From positions 7,548,001 through 7,612,000 of the forward strand of contig OX467088.1 of assembly GCA_950106755.1 (NCBI GenBank): a stretch of DNA of 64,000 bases. The letters are read 5' to 3'. Under the pieces are notes generated by a model. It was not told the DNA's origin, searched no databases, and saw nothing but the letters and a program-made list of their open reading frames with translations. How positions within the stretch are numbered: the first letter of the stretch is position 1; every line of letters begins with the position of its first letter. The position numbers and the translations under genes were made by a program. The DNA comes from Climacium dendroides (lineage: Eukaryota; Streptophyta; Bryopsida; Hypnales; Climaciaceae). Shown here one piece after another: positions 25,383 through 38,325 of the stretch.

Positions 25383-26530
25383 CACTAGAAGAAAAACGTG
25401 TCCGTTGCAACCCACTGAGATGCGACTATGTGTCCTATACAACTGAGATGCGACTGTAGCCCTCTGTATTTGCACCAAATTTCACGTGTATGTAGTTGTA
25501 GTCGCAAAGTAGTCGGAAAATGAAGAATAGGGTTATAATATTGTAACAGAAGAACTGACATGAGGTATTCTACATCCAGTATTCATCGCAGTTGTCCATG
25601 TGGACAGCTATCCGCGAAGTAGAGTCCACCGTGGAAAAATGCAATCGCTCTGATTACAGGCTGCAACTAAAAACTAAAAGATTGCAACTTAGAAATGACT
25701 CAAATGCAACTAGGAATCAACTATAATGCAACTAGAGCCCGACTATAGTGCAACTAAAAAACGATTCAAATGCAACTAGAGAACAAGTGCAATGCAACTA
25801 GAACATGACTGAAAATCGATTCAATTGTCCCATATCAATTGTCAAGAATACCATCAGCTTGAACATATAAGAATGGTAAGTTATAGCATTCTTGTGTAAT
25901 GAATTTTGATAGTGAAATTCTAATATTTATATATTTTGTTGATTTTTGCACTTTGTAGATTTCTACAATTTGTAGATTTCTATAATCTACAACTCTATAA
26001 ATTATAACCAAGTCGCAAATTAGTTGCAAACCAATTGTATGTCAATCGCAAACGAGTTGCACATCAATTGCAAACTAGTTGTAAATCAGTTGTATGTCAA
26101 TCGCAAACTAGTTGCACACTAGTCGCAAACTAGTTGCACACTAGTCGCAAACTAGTTGCACACTAGTCGCAAACTAGTTGCACACTAGTCGCAAACTAGT
26201 TGCACACTAGTCACAAACGAGTTGCACATCAATCGCAAACTAGTTGCACACCAGTTGTATGTCAATCGCAAACCAGTTGCACATTAGTCGCAAACCAATT
26301 GCACACAAATAAGTGAAATAACTTCCGCATCAGCAACCACGTCACAACAGTTCATCGACAAAGTTCTCCATTGTCTATCGAATGACAAACAACCTCGCGA
26401 CTGCAGTGCAACTCATGCGACTTGTCCACTGCGACTGCAGACTCCAGAATATCACCAAGTTGCAAACATCCGATACGACTACAAACCAGTCGCAAACCGC
26501 AGTCGCAAAACCCTGCTTTTTCTTCTAGTG
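25383..26530. mobile_element. Non-autonomous CACTA element nested in the hAT
   Basis: CACTAGAAGAAAAA at 25383 and its inverse at 26517-26530 are the canonical CACTA/EnSpm terminal repeat type. The trinucleotide ACC flanks both sides (25380-25382 and 26531-26533), the 3-bp duplication this superfamily makes. The arms carry many short GCAACTAG/GTTGCA/GTCGCAA motifs. These include a 22-bp tandem unit (CGCAAACTAGTTGCACACTAGT) repeated about five times around 26100-26215, matching the subterminal repeat arrays of CACTA elements. No transposase is present, so it needed one in trans. Confidence 0.95.
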
Positions 26531-27585
26531 ACCTACGCCCACCTAAACCCACTCTGAAGCTTAAGTGAGAAACTTTCTTCAGTGAAATAATTAAACAAGA
26601 GAACATGTAAAAATTTCCAAGGATAAGAATAAGAATAAACAAACAATGGAACATTGCACAATATGAAGAGGGAAAACTGCAAGAAGAGGGAGTATAATCA
26701 CTTGCATCTACCCGCAATCTGTTGGAAAATTTTAAGTGAGGTAATGTGTTCATGTCAATCAAGTAATCAGAGAGTTAAAAAAACGGACATGACTGTGGAA
26801 AGGGAGCTTACCTGCAAACTTTAGCATACATTGACAACAGCTAATGAAAGAGATAAAACAAACATTGAATAATACAATTTGACGGAAAACAAATCTGAAC
26901 CTGCACCCAACCCAAACCCCCTCCGAAGCCTAAGTTAGAAACTTTCTGACTCCACAAGATTGAACAACAAAACATACAAACATTTACAAGAAGAATCACC
27001 TTAGTAAACAAAAAAGCCCTAATGTTTTTTGCTGGTAGAAGAACAACCAAAATGCCTCAAACAAGAACACCTTGTGAGTGCACAATCACCTGCATCCACA
27101 TCCAATGCACTCCGATGCCAAAGTCAATTACTGGCTTCAGTGAAATACAGTAACTGCAGAATGGAATAAGGAAAATCCACTACCTACAATGCAAAGAAAC
27201 CTTACCTACAGAAGAAGCAAACATTTTCAAGGCTACTCAAAAATCAAGTAAAAAAAGCTGATAATATTCAAGTCCATTGTGAAAGGAATTCTCAAAACAT
27301 AAACATGAGAGGTGCAAGAGGATCCTACTTTGCACCATTGGAGAAAAAACTACATGACAAAAAAACTATCTGCCGATTGGCCTTCATGTTTCCTACTAAG
27401 TTGCCCCGACTACAAGAGAACACTCTTGTATGAACTAAGAAAGAGAAGGCTCATGCATGCACTAAAGTAGAAAAGGCTCATGCACACATGCACTAAACTG
27501 AAGCCAAATACCTCCCCCGCCCTGTAGTAACGAACCAGTCGTCAAACACCTTTTGGTAAGGGAAGGGATCCAGTGTAAACAGCCT

Positions 27586-30579
27586 CTAAGAGAACATCCC
27601 CACCACGACCTGCAAGTTCTCCTCGAGGTTATTGCGCAACTTCGACTTCAGAAATCCAACACTGGAGAAGAGTCTTTCGTCCTCAACGGATCCCAAGACA
27701 TGAACGACCGCCATCTCTGCGAGCTTTACAAACTCACCAAAGTTTTGTGTGAGGCTGTTATTGGAATCCAGGACACGCCACACCTTTGTCAATGGATTCA
27801 AATCAAAAGGTGGAAGCATGGCTGCCCATGCATTAGATTTCATGCATGTTTTGAACAACGCACGCTGGAAAATCAAAGTATCACGATCAACTAGGGGTTT
27901 AATCAAAATCTTCTTGTCGCCCTCACCCAACACCTTACCATGACCATAGGTGTCCATCAGTGTACGCAAGTGGTTGTCAAATGTGTCCTCCGAGTTTGGT
28001 TGACACCAATACTGAGGATAAAAGATACCAAAAGCTGTCATGACGTTGTAGGCTGGGAATCGGCCGTCCAGTTCAGCCACTAGCATCTTTGTAGCACCTA
28101 CCATAGATGAAAGGCAACACATTAGAATTCTACAATAATGGAGAAAGAAAAAAAAAGAATACAAGGTCATGAGCATCATACAAAACTGGAAGAAGTTGAA
28201 GCCAACTTACCGGTGCATTCCACCTTAACCTTGGTCAGGAGCATAGCCCAGACTTCTCTGTCCATTAGAGATCCCTTGTGCTCTGCATGTATTTGCTCTC
28301 CATGACAGATAAATGACAACATAGCATAGTCATCGCGGTTTAAGTGAGTAATCCACTTAATGTGGATTTGTTCATGACTGCAATCAAGTAAGTTTTTGAA
28401 ACTCCAAAACTCATCCGTGCTATAGGCCGTTGCACTGTCCTTGTACATTCGATAGAGCGATGCTTGGCAGATTTTCACGGCAGCTATAAAATCCCCCACA
28501 TACACGCCCCGTTTCTGGGCAAACTGCACAAGAGAATCAACGGCCTCAAGGAGCGGCAGGAGAGCGCACATTCCGAGCAATGTGAAGGGATCCAGGAGGA
28601 GATGCAAGCATGCCTGCAAGAATCCACTTGCTTTTGTCAGGTTCCCAAATGGCATAGAATCACTTAACTCCGGAAGATGTGGCCTCTACAACACTGTGTG
28701 ACAACCACAATTCATGAATTTAATCGATCATCGGAGAAAGAAGATGAAGGCAACTCGGTGCGATAACAAGAATCCACGCCAAAAAAAATGGAAATAAGTA
28801 AAAAGAAAGGACAGAAAAATACCTCAGCTTTGTTGTTCTTATTTAAATCAGTAGTCATCTTATAAATAAGAGTCCAGTACTTAGAAAGTAACCGTCGCAA
28901 GGGCTCAATGAGGCTCACCCACCTTGTTTGAACATTTCGGAGCATTTTCAAACCTTTGGTCTCTGTCAACTCGGCCAACATTCTGAACTCCGAAAATCAT
29001 TTCGGACTCTTACAAAAATAAGCATAGGAGACTTGCAACAACTTCTCTATATCAGAGAAGATTTGAAGTTGAGATAAAGCCTTAAACGCCAAGTTACAGC
29101 GGTGGGCCATGCAGTGCACGCCGATTGAAAAGGGTGCGTGCTTCTCCTTAATTTGGAGAGTGACCCCGGAACGAGACCCCTGCAGCGTGGAGGCACCATC
29201 TGCACTGAAGCTAATCAACTTCATGGCCACAGATTCGTTATCCATGGCCGCACCAGAATGCATGGCTTCCACGATCAGCTGAGTAATGTTCTCTGCGTTG
29301 GGTGCCGACTCAACTCTCTGCAATGAGATCAAAAGCGGAATACGGACCCAGTCCCGTACAATGTAGGCATGAACTGAGAGAAAGCTGCTGTTATCAACCG
29401 CAGTTATTTCGTCAACAGTAAGAGCTACATACCTCGCAGTGGCAATCAACCTTTTGGTTTCTTCGACAACTTGTCTGTACATATATCCCGCCATGATCCA
29501 ACCAGAACGGATGCACCAATGTGCACTAGGAAGGTCAGGGACATCTAGTAGCTTGTACAAAGCTTGTCGTGACTCGAACTCTGGCATAGGACGACCATCA
29601 ATAAGCAACTGAAACAATGTGGCAAATTGTACCCTCTTTCTCCGTGCCTCTAAGCTGCTACACTGATTCAGTTGATCAAGAACCGTCGCTGCCGGCTTTG
29701 CAGCGTATAGGCGCTTGTTTTTTATGAGCTTGCAGTCAATGGCCACATAGTGATCTCCAGCCTTCACTTTGTACTTCGGCATGTCCTTCTGTGCTGTGCG
29801 TTTTCCATCATGTTTGAAAAGCGTGTCACTCTTGGGCGCCATCACACAGAGCTTTCTGTCGATCACGCTGCAGACTTTGCATTTCACCATATGAAGGATT
29901 CCGTCATTTGCCATCACACCTTCCGCCCACGGCAGCTTCGCGGCCCAAATGGTCTGAAATTTTCGGTGTCGATCGTATCGAGTTTGCGCTGTGGAACGTG
30001 AATTGCGAGTCTTCTTGCAGCTTGTGCCACCTTTCTTCGAGGGAGGAGACTCGAAGTCAGAGTCGGAGGAAGAGCCCTCGGACTGTATAGGAACCTCCAC
30101 AAATTTTGAATTATCTTTGTCGGAGGAGGATTCAAAGAGTGTGATCATCGGCGACTTACAGCTCAAAACAAAAGTATCTCCGGATCCGGTGTCGCAGCAG
30201 TATCCATAGACATGGACTTGCTTTGATTCAACTGCTTGACCTCCTTCTCGCTGGGATACTCGTCCGCAAACATTGGCTCAACGCTTGGTACTTCTAGCAT
30301 GCAACCGTCGAACACAAAACAAAGCGGCTGCCCCCCGCCACTACCTCGATAAGATTGAAAATACGATTGCACAGTCTTCTTGTGCGTTTCAGCCCTACGC
30401 GAATTGATGATCTTCCCCTTTCGTTTCAATTCTTGGCGGGCCACCTCCAATGCTTCCTTGGCCGCTTTCTCTGCTTTTTTCTGAGCAATTTTTGCAGCAG
30501 AAGCAGCTTTCAGTGCTTTCGCAACTGCATCTTCACCTCCATCGCCATGTTCAGTCGCCATTGCACGCTCGGAGTCCAT
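27586..30579 (-). pseudogene. hAT transposase, four segments with one premature stop and one frameshift
   Basis: It would bind the hAT ends and catalyse cut-and-paste transposition in the nucleus. The start at 30579 (MDSERAMATEHG) leads a lysine/alanine-rich coiled-coil-like stretch. That frame stops near 30163 and continues one frame over from 30166, a frameshift near a T-rich run. The main block has a CKVC...H zinc-finger-like segment, LTVDEIT and FSADGAST (likely catalytic Asp), and CMAHRCNLAFK. A TGA at 28997-28999 interrupts the frame, which resumes in phase with LAELTETKGLK. Introns are 28822-28614 (GAG|GTATTT, acceptor TTGCAG) and 28210-28098 (CCG|GTAAGT, acceptor GGTAG), both phase-consistent. 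The last exons hold LLPLLEAVDSLVQFAQ, YPQYW and the hAT dimerisation motif GSVEDERLFSSVGFLKS. Only the two lesions stop it from being intact. The stop could come from CGA-to-TGA decay. Confidence 0.9.
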
Positions 30580-31300
30580 CCACAACAGTAAACTCTCGCA
30601 AGACCACAGAACAGACAAGCACAGAAGAAATGAAAAAACCCAATTCCGGTGCGGCCCAGGCAAATCACGAAGCAAATTACACAATGAAACGATTTACAAT
30701 GTCACGGTGGAAACATGCAGCATGAGCAAACTTCAAGGGAACCAAAGCAGCACCACAACATTCATGCAAGTATGCCTCCATTTCAAGGAATTCAAATGCA
30801 AGCAATGAGATGGCCAGATTAATGAAAATCAATCACCAAAGAAGAGTGGCAATTACAACCCTGTCCTCCTCTTCATGGTGAAATCACCCTACACCCTTGC
30901 GCTGGAACTGGCGAAACCATACTGCCATGAAATTCTTCACTGGCGAAATGATCACTCTAGTACTCCACTCCGTTGGCGAAGACAGGAATCAAAGTAGCGG
31001 ATCACGCAAAAATCTATGGCGACACCAGGTTTGCGAGTGGAGAACGAAGTGGTCTTAAACCCAAATTAGTAGCGATAAAACCTGCTATGATGAACGCAAG
31101 AACCTGAACATAGTGGCGATTAAACCCTAAGTGCCGGACGAGATGGCCGTCGGCTTGGCACCCACCTGTCCGGGTCCGCCGCCAACTTGGCGAAACACGT
31201 GGTTTTTCCCGCTGGTCTTTTCAAAGGCCATTTCGCCAGGTGTTTTATTTTGGTGCATTCTGGCTTTTTTTCGCCAAAAAAAAAATGCCCTGGTATGTAG

Positions 31301-31783
31301 CATTAGTTTGATGAAGAGTTGTTTGACAATGTTGGAAGTTTGTTTAAGTTGATTTTGTCCGAGTTTGCTTTTAGTTTTTTCCTTAACAATTACATTGTTG
31401 GCAAAGACTTTGTGTTTCCCACATGCTATATAATTTCTTAAAAATGGCCTAGCAATACTTTCAAAAGTAAAGTTGTATCTTGTCAAGAAGGATTTTCACC
31501 CTAGAGTATATCTATCTTGGAAATCTTGTAAACATCAAGTAGAAGGATTTAAAAAGTAAGAGTTCAAAAGCTTAAGAACTCTAAAGGAGGTAGAAATTTA
31601 TCAAGCTAAGAAATAGCTTCTTATAGGATTATAGTTTGAAGTGATTTTTTGTTGGTGGTGCTTCAATAAGATTGAGTAGTTTTCTACATTCTACAAATTT
31701 CAACCACCCTAGTGCCTTTGTCATAATGTTGGCAAGTTGTTTGATCATTAAGACACATAAAATTTTGATTATTTTTTTATTGG
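31301..31783. other. Gene-free AT-rich stretch
   Basis: Nothing recognised between the hAT target duplication and the copia fragment. Confidence 0.4.
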
Positions 31784-32320
31784 TCATATCTTGTACAAAC
31801 TACATATGTACTTCAAAATCTTAGTCTTTGAATGATAAATAAAAAATTTTGAAATCTTGATGGCACTTTGGTTATCATAGTATATCTTGATTGAGGTTTG
31901 ATCATTAAAATCAAATTCTTTGTATAACTTTGCACCCAAATTATTTCTTTGGTTACCTCTACCAAGACTCAAGGCTCAAATTTTGTTGATGATAAGACAA
32001 TATATGTTTGTTTCTAACTGCATGAAGTTATGGGAATAGTGTTTGCTAAAAGTATGAAGGCGCCAATGGATTTTTTCTCATCATGATTCTTTCCCTAATT
32101 AGCACCACTATAACCTGTAAGTACTAAATTGTTGTCTCTTTTGTAGTAAAGCCCTAATGTCATGGTGCCTTTTATGTAGTTTATGATAATCTTTTCAACA
32201 TTGAGGTGGGCTTATTGTTGTGTTTGTATGTAGCAAGCCATTAGGTTAATAGATAACACAATATCCGCTCTTGTATTAGTGAGAAAGACTAATTTCTCAA
32301 CCATAAGTGGGCAAATACAT
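31784..32320 (-). pseudogene. Ty1/copia RT-RNase H fragment
   Basis: On the - strand the translation follows the end of a copia polyprotein: LVFLTNTRADIVLSINLM, YIKGTMTLGLYYK, GYSGAN (family: GYTDADWA), KKSIGAFILL, KQTYIVLSSTK, then after a frameshift near 31930 YYDNQSAIKISKFFIYHSKTK. The order and spacing match the C-terminal reverse transcriptase and RNase H domains. Three or more in-frame stops and the shift show it is dead. No LTRs, integrase or gag were found nearby. Confidence 0.88.
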
Positions 32321-33887
32321 GCTACGGTAGACCAAAGTTGGTACAAATACATCCATAAAAGTCCATTTCGTTTTTTTGCATATGGTCTCTAAAGTTTTTG
32401 ATTTTTTTTCTATAATTTCTTTATAGTGTATTAAAACAAAAGATGAAAAAATTTAATTTAATTTTTTTTGTATATTTATAGAAAAACACTTCAATGAATG
32501 ACATCAAATTTTGATTTACTTCATAAATTGTAGAATTGATTAATATTGAAAATTAAGTCTATTGAAATTTAGACCACCCTGAAATGATAGAATAGATTTG
32601 TATAAAGTTGACTTTAAGTGTGTCTAATGAACCTCCAAAAATCAATAGAATTTGTGATAAGATAAAGATACTTAACTAGTTCATATCTATAAATTTAGGG
32701 GTACAATTTTACATGTTGCAAATCAAAACATTTGATTACATATATATACCTATTTAAATACAATTCCTTCTTTTGTAAAATATTTGAATTCCTAATAGAT
32801 CAATGAGTCCTTATCTTTAATGTTATGGACTATGACAATATGTAAAAAGTACATTTAAAAAAAAATCTATTTAGTACCATATTCTACAACTTGTATATTT
32901 TTGAAATTACAAGAATTTTAAAAAAATCCACTAAAATATGGACTATGACAATCCATAGTGGTTTAGTGTAGTGTACAATTGCCCAAGTATGTAAAGAAAA
33001 ATGGTCTATGAATGGAATATGAATATCTATGGATAGATTTAGTCCTATTTGCATAGGAATTTGAAAGAATTTGCAATTAAGCAAAGTGAATTCTATTGAC
33101 AATTCTATGAGCATAATTAATTTGATGAAGAAGTAAACCATTAGGTATGCAAATAAACATATTGTATGTGTTTATGTCCCCATTTTCTTACTATATCTCT
33201 TTCTAGCATAGGCACCTCAATGTGACAATAGTACTTAAAACCATAAATGACGCAAATGCAGAAACCGGAGGTGAAGCGCAGCAAAGTGGGATTTAGGATC
33301 AAGCATGAAGTATAGGCAGGATCAATAAAAGCTGGCGCTTATTTTACTTATATGCAACAAGGCTAATTTGTAAGCCAATTAACATGAGTGTGTCCACAAC
33401 CACCATTGCCATACTATTCTCAATCAATTTTCAACAATGGTTGAATGACATAAAGCATTGGTTACTTGACATTTGAATTCATTCATCTTCAGAGATGGTG
33501 TGCCATGGTTGGGATTGAAATGTTGGCAGGGTGGTGTTGAAGTGCATAGAATTCATGAAGTGATTGAGGTGGTGGGAAAGTTTGATAGTAGTTCTTGCAC
33601 ATGTGCAAACTTGAATATGTACTTAATCATTGTAATTATTGTTGTTGACAAAAGAGTGCAAAGGAGTTTGGAGGGCATAGCAAAGCACCAATTTCTACTA
33701 GAGCCAAGAAATGCCAAGCCTAAGACATACCGTAGAAGGTTTTCATTAGCATTGGGTCAACATTTTGTTGCTTTTATGGAACCCATACAAGACTTGCTGT
33801 TGCAGTGCGTCTATAGAGGTTGGACTGAGAATGCTCTAACTTATAGTATTTTTACCAAATAAGAAGCACTCACTAGTGCAACTGAAA
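32321..33887. other. Unassigned AT-rich stretch
   Basis: No gene recognised. A 129-codon open frame at 33473-33862 (+) starts MNSFIFRDGVPWLG and has no motif I recognise, no splice context and no neighbours of similar composition. It could be chance or a decayed exon. Confidence 0.35.
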
Positions 33888-34236
33888 TGAAGGTATTGTA
33901 AGATAGGAGTTTCTAAAAGCGCACAAGCTCTAAAACCATCCACCTCCTAAAATGTGTACTATTTGTACATGTTGCTTTTTCATAGCCTTTGGTAGTGTAC
34001 AAACAATGTACATTTTAGGAGATGGGTAATTTTAAAGCCCTATGCCATTTCAACTTTAAAATTTCATAACTAATTCCACAAAGTTCCAAAAAATGTGAAA
34101 CAACTTAGGTTAAATGCCAAGTCTATTAGACTTTCAAGAAAAATTTGCTGAAAAATATTTCAAGAAGCTTCACTTCCCCAAAATTCAATTTCAACTTTTA
34201 GATGGGCAATTTATCGCCCTACTACCTTACCTTTGG
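33888..34236 (+). mobile_element. MITE family 1, copy d
   Basis: Starts AAGGTATTGTAAGATAGGAG and ends CCCTACTACCTTACC. Contains CACCTCCTAAAATGTGTAC, CATAACTAATTCC, CAACTTAGGTTAAATGCCAA and CCCCAAAATTCAATTTCAA in the same order as copies a, b and c. Confidence 0.7.
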
Positions 34237-34311
34237 ATTTTTTTAATGCAAAGGTTTTACCTATTGTTAAAAAAAAAAAACTAAAAAAACTAAAGGTATT
34301 GTATCAATTAG

Positions 34312-34527
34312 CCCTTAAACAATGCCCATGACGTTTTCCAGTCGATGAATGACAAAGAACCTCTACATGCACAACAAAAGTGCAACTATTCATCCTCCAA
34401 ATTTTGTGGAAAAAGGGAAGTCAACGTCTTCTACAATAGCTTGTCTCCCAATGAGTGTTTTTTCATTTTTTTAGCCAACAATTCATGTGGAACCAAAACA
34501 CATGATGACCGGCTCATCGTTTAAGGG
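34312..34527 (-). mobile_element. TTAA-flanked family 2, full copy (216 bp)
   Basis: Termini CCCTTAAACAATG and, inverted, CCCTTAAACGATG. Flanks are TTAG (34308-34311) and TTAA (34528-34531). Read on the - strand it aligns with 38956-39170 and 12778-12975 (ACACTCATTG, GGATGAATAGTTGCACTT, TTTGTCATTCATCGACTGG). No coding capacity. Confidence 0.8.
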
Positions 34528-34609
34528 TTAAAAAAACAAGTTGAGACTCCAGTAATGTTCAGGTATCCCTCCAATCAGCATGCAATTAAGCTTGCAGGAC
34601 ACTAAATCA

Positions 34610-35290
34610 TGCCCATGAAGTGGGTCCAACAGTGTAATTTGAGATTTTTCAAGGATAAAGGTAAAAACATGCCCCCTATTTTGAGCTATGCTCAGGGTAT
34701 GTTCTAGACTTCTCCAAGCTATCTTGGGTTTTGTGATTGCAAATATGAATTCAAAATTTGCAAAAAAAAAATTTATGTAAAAAAATTTAAAAAATTCTAT
34801 GTTTCCCCCCGGGATAAATCCAACTTGCTGGGCCCATTTCATGGATAAGGTTTAATGTCTCCCATTAAGCTTTATTCATTTGGAAAGTTGATCCAACAAA
34901 CACTCCAAGAAAACGTTGAACACTAAATCCTACCAATGAAGTAGGCCCAACAGGGTAATTTGCAATTCTCTAGGGATAAAAGTAAAAAACATGCCCCCTA
35001 TTTTGAGCCATATCTAGGATATGCTTCAAACCTCACCTAGCTAATTTGGGGCCAGGGAGGACTGACCCCTCTATTGCCCCAACAGAGGGTAAAATGTAAA
35101 AACTGCCCCCTATTTTGTGCCGTTAAAATTCTAGATTTAGTCACTCCCCCTAGCTAATTTGGGGTCTCTGATTGCAAATATGAACTCAAAATTTGCAAAA
35201 AATAAATTATGTAAAAACTTAAGAAAATTCCTGCGTTTTCCCCCGGGGTAAATGCAGCCTATTGGGCCCACCTTCGAATGGAGGATTTAG
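34610..35290. repeat. Tandem ~320-bp repeats
   Basis: GCCCATGAAGTGGGTCCAACAG at 34611 recurs as CCAATGAAGTAGGCCCAACAG at 34934, about 320 bp on. The block ACATGCCCCCTATTTTGAGC occurs at about 34667 and 34991 and, as CTGCCCCCTATTTTGTGC, at about 35103. GATTGCAAATATGAA.TCAAAATTTGCAAAAAA occurs at 34734 and 35170, each followed by a CCCCGGG(G)TAAAT block. It is two full units plus a partial one. Confidence 0.8.
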
Positions 35291-38287
35291 CGTCCTCCCC
35301 AGAAAACACGGATGGACCAGATTCGATTTGTTTTCCGGAAACGAATTTATAATATAAAACAACTGAAAACAAACAAACAGTTGGGGTCTGACTGCGCATT
35401 CAATGTACACCAAACTGTACATTTCCCAAATGGGTCCCCCAAATAGTACATTCAGTGTGCTGCAAATGTTATGCTTAGGTGGTTGCAAAATTTGCAAAAA
35501 AAATAAAAAATCCCTCATGAGTGTAACACTCACTGTAAAATTTCTTCACATGTTGTAAAACTGAAATCTTCCAACATTTGTTCAAATAGAATTTACTCCA
35601 AACTAGGTCTTCCCCTTGCCTGGCCCAATAATCACACTTTCAAATGGTTCACCTCAAAATATGATAGAAAGCCATGTTAGGGTGGCATGTTAGGGTGGCT
35701 TGGTTTAAAACTACCAAATTCAATGGAAATTGTCCATGTGTTTTAAAAAAAAACTTACCAAATTCTATACTCTCTACTTCCAATGAAGCCGGCATCTTTC
35801 TAAAACGTTTTGACAATATGTGGCTTCAAATTGTTATTTTTTTGAGAGGAATCATCTCCGGATGAGTTGCAAGCTTGTGCTTCCAATTATGGATGATTCT
35901 CTTAAGAGGTTGTGAATTCTTGGAAGGTGAACTAGTTTTCTTCCTTGGTTACTTTGGGGCCAACTCAAAGCCGCTAATGAAGTCTCTAATGGGTTGGCTT
36001 TCATTTTGATTCTTCAATTTGATAATCTTTAAAAAATCAAAGGTAAAATTCATTGGGGACGAGGTCCCCTAATTCTATGTATTTTTTCTTTGCAATGAAA
36101 ATTGTCTATATGTTTCAAGGAAAAAATTAAATAAATAAAAATAGCATAGCACAACATAACATAACATAGTAATAATAGAATAGAAAGAATCCGAAACCTG
36201 CCACCAAACAGTCGTTTGAAAATAAAAATAATCAATTTACTTATGTCCATAAAATAAAGTAAAATAAAAGTAATCAACAAACAATATTAGTACTAAACGG
36301 CTACATCCCTGAGGAGTACATACTCTACAAAAAAAAAATTAAACTAAAATGGGCTGATGACTGTATCCACTCCCTCTCCTGTTCAGCCAGTCACTCCTCC
36401 CTCCCCGAAGCATGACTTTCATTTTAAAATCCTACTGTAACGAGGAAGAATATGTATGTGCAGAATTAGTTCCAAATTCATCACACCATGTTGGCAGGTC
36501 ATTATTTTTATTCCATGCGCAGCTAAAATTCAAGTGCCAGCAGCCCAGCACTTCATTTTTTGTGGGAGAAAACAAGGATGGAGCTCAATAATGTTGAAAC
36601 AGAATTAGAATTGGACAAACTAAATGAAGAAACTACTATTTGTGATACTACTATGCTTGTTGTTGTTGTTTTAAATATTTACAAAAAGAGTAGTTGCCAG
36701 TACCGGTACTCATTCCAGCAGCACTGGGACTGTTAATATTAGGAAAGCTTCAGTGTGCTGTTGGAATTTTTATGAGGGTATTGTTTTGTTTTTTAAAATA
36801 TTTATAATAGGACAGTAGCATTACTGCAATTAGTGTGTGTATCTTTTCAATTGATTATTTGGAAAGTGAGCATGCAGCTTGCGCATCTTTATTTGTGGTC
36901 AACGGACGTTCCATAAATGAGGGTGACGTGGAAAATGTGAATACAGGAGTACAATGTTGATTTTGGGGGAAAAAAAATTAATTGCAGTATGAAAACATCG
37001 CCAGAAGAAACGGAGGAAAAAAAAAAGGTCTGTAAAATTTCTGTTTTAAATAAAGAATGGAGGAGGTTGGGTACTTGAAAAAACGGTTCAATATGGGAAT
37101 TGAAGGAAAATAAGGGAGCCACCCATTTCCAACCACTTAATAAGCAATTTCGCATATTTGGAGTGCTGTTTTGTTTGAGTGGAGAAATTTTCCCATGCAC
37201 AGAAATAGAGTTTAGAAGGATTCCATATTTTTTTTTCCAGAATTTTATTTCTCAAAACATAATTACTACGAATTTTTTAGTTGAAGATTCTGTCCGACAC
37301 ATTCTTGTCATGTAGGTCCTCCTATTTCCAACCACGGGTGGGGTGCAAAATAAACCATGACGGCAGGCAATCGTAATGCGTCACGACTGCATTGGAGATT
37401 GTGCCATAATTAATGTCTTGCTTTCTCCTGCTGATTGGAAAGAGTGTAGTCTATATGATGGGGAATGGGTCCCTGGTCGAGAATAGGTCGCCTCCTTTAG
37501 GTGGTAAAACTCAAAAGATATCTTGAATGTTGTAGTAGCATTCCCCATACTAAAACCATGTAAGGTAAACCAACCCATTGTGGTCAAATGACCCATTGCG
37601 GTCACCTAGGAAATGACCCATTGCGGGATTTTTTTGAGTACGTGAGATGTGGGCCACAATGCATGTCTTACATGACAACAATCGAGTGAACATTGACCTC
37701 TTTAGTAACTTTTGATTTTTCAGTGTGAAAGTTCATTGTAAAAATTGACTTTTTTGGCCTTCTGTAATAGAAAATATTTTGATTGCATCAAGTAGTGAGA
37801 TGAGCATTATAGATTCAGATTTTGTTAGTTTTAAGGTAGTCTACAGATTCTTTTGGGTTGAACACTTTAGAAATTCGTAGTGAATTCATACTTTGTCAAA
37901 AAAATTTAATTTCAATTGCACTTGCTGTTTCTCACACTTGTACTAATGTGGGGAAAAAATTGAAAAATTTCAACAAGATGATGTCAAACTCCTCATTTTG
38001 ACCACAATGGACTGTTTTACCTTATTGCCACTTTTGAGTAATGCTATTTTATATAGTGGGTATTGCAAAGCTATGATAAATGCGATAAATGCATCGAAGT
38101 TTGATTTTGCTACGTGGAGAATTGACAACATTTAAAATCATGTGAAGAGGATTTTGTGCATGATCACTATTATTGACTTGACAATGTTTTTCATAATCTT
38201 CTTTTGTAATTGAAAGAGGATTTCATATTCTTTTAGAATGCATTTTCTGGATACTATATCAATTCATTGTGAATTTTCAAATTGTTG

Positions 38288-38325
<38 letters not shown>

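Larger units (their letters stand above)
25013..31292 (-). mobile_element. hAT transposon, near-complete, 6.28 kb
   Basis: Ends CAGCGTATTTTTTTTT (25013 on) and, inverted, CAGGGCATTTTTTTTT (31292 back) are flanked by the perfect 8-bp duplication GTATGTAG at 25005-25012 and 31293-31300, the hallmark of hAT insertion. Both subterminal regions (about 25050-25345 and 30900-31290) are dense in TGGCGA or TCGCCA motifs, as expected for transposase-binding repeats. The transposase gene lies inside on the - strand (27586-30579). A CACTA element (25383-26530) is inserted in the 3' arm; without it the element is about 5.1 kb. The 3' arm also has three loose repeats of CTCCGAAGC-type sequence at about 26545, 26905 and 27105. 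Confidence 0.93.

Noticed and set aside
33473..33862. 129-codon open frame as a gene
   Set aside because: No motif, no splice partners, AT-rich setting; kept only as unassigned.
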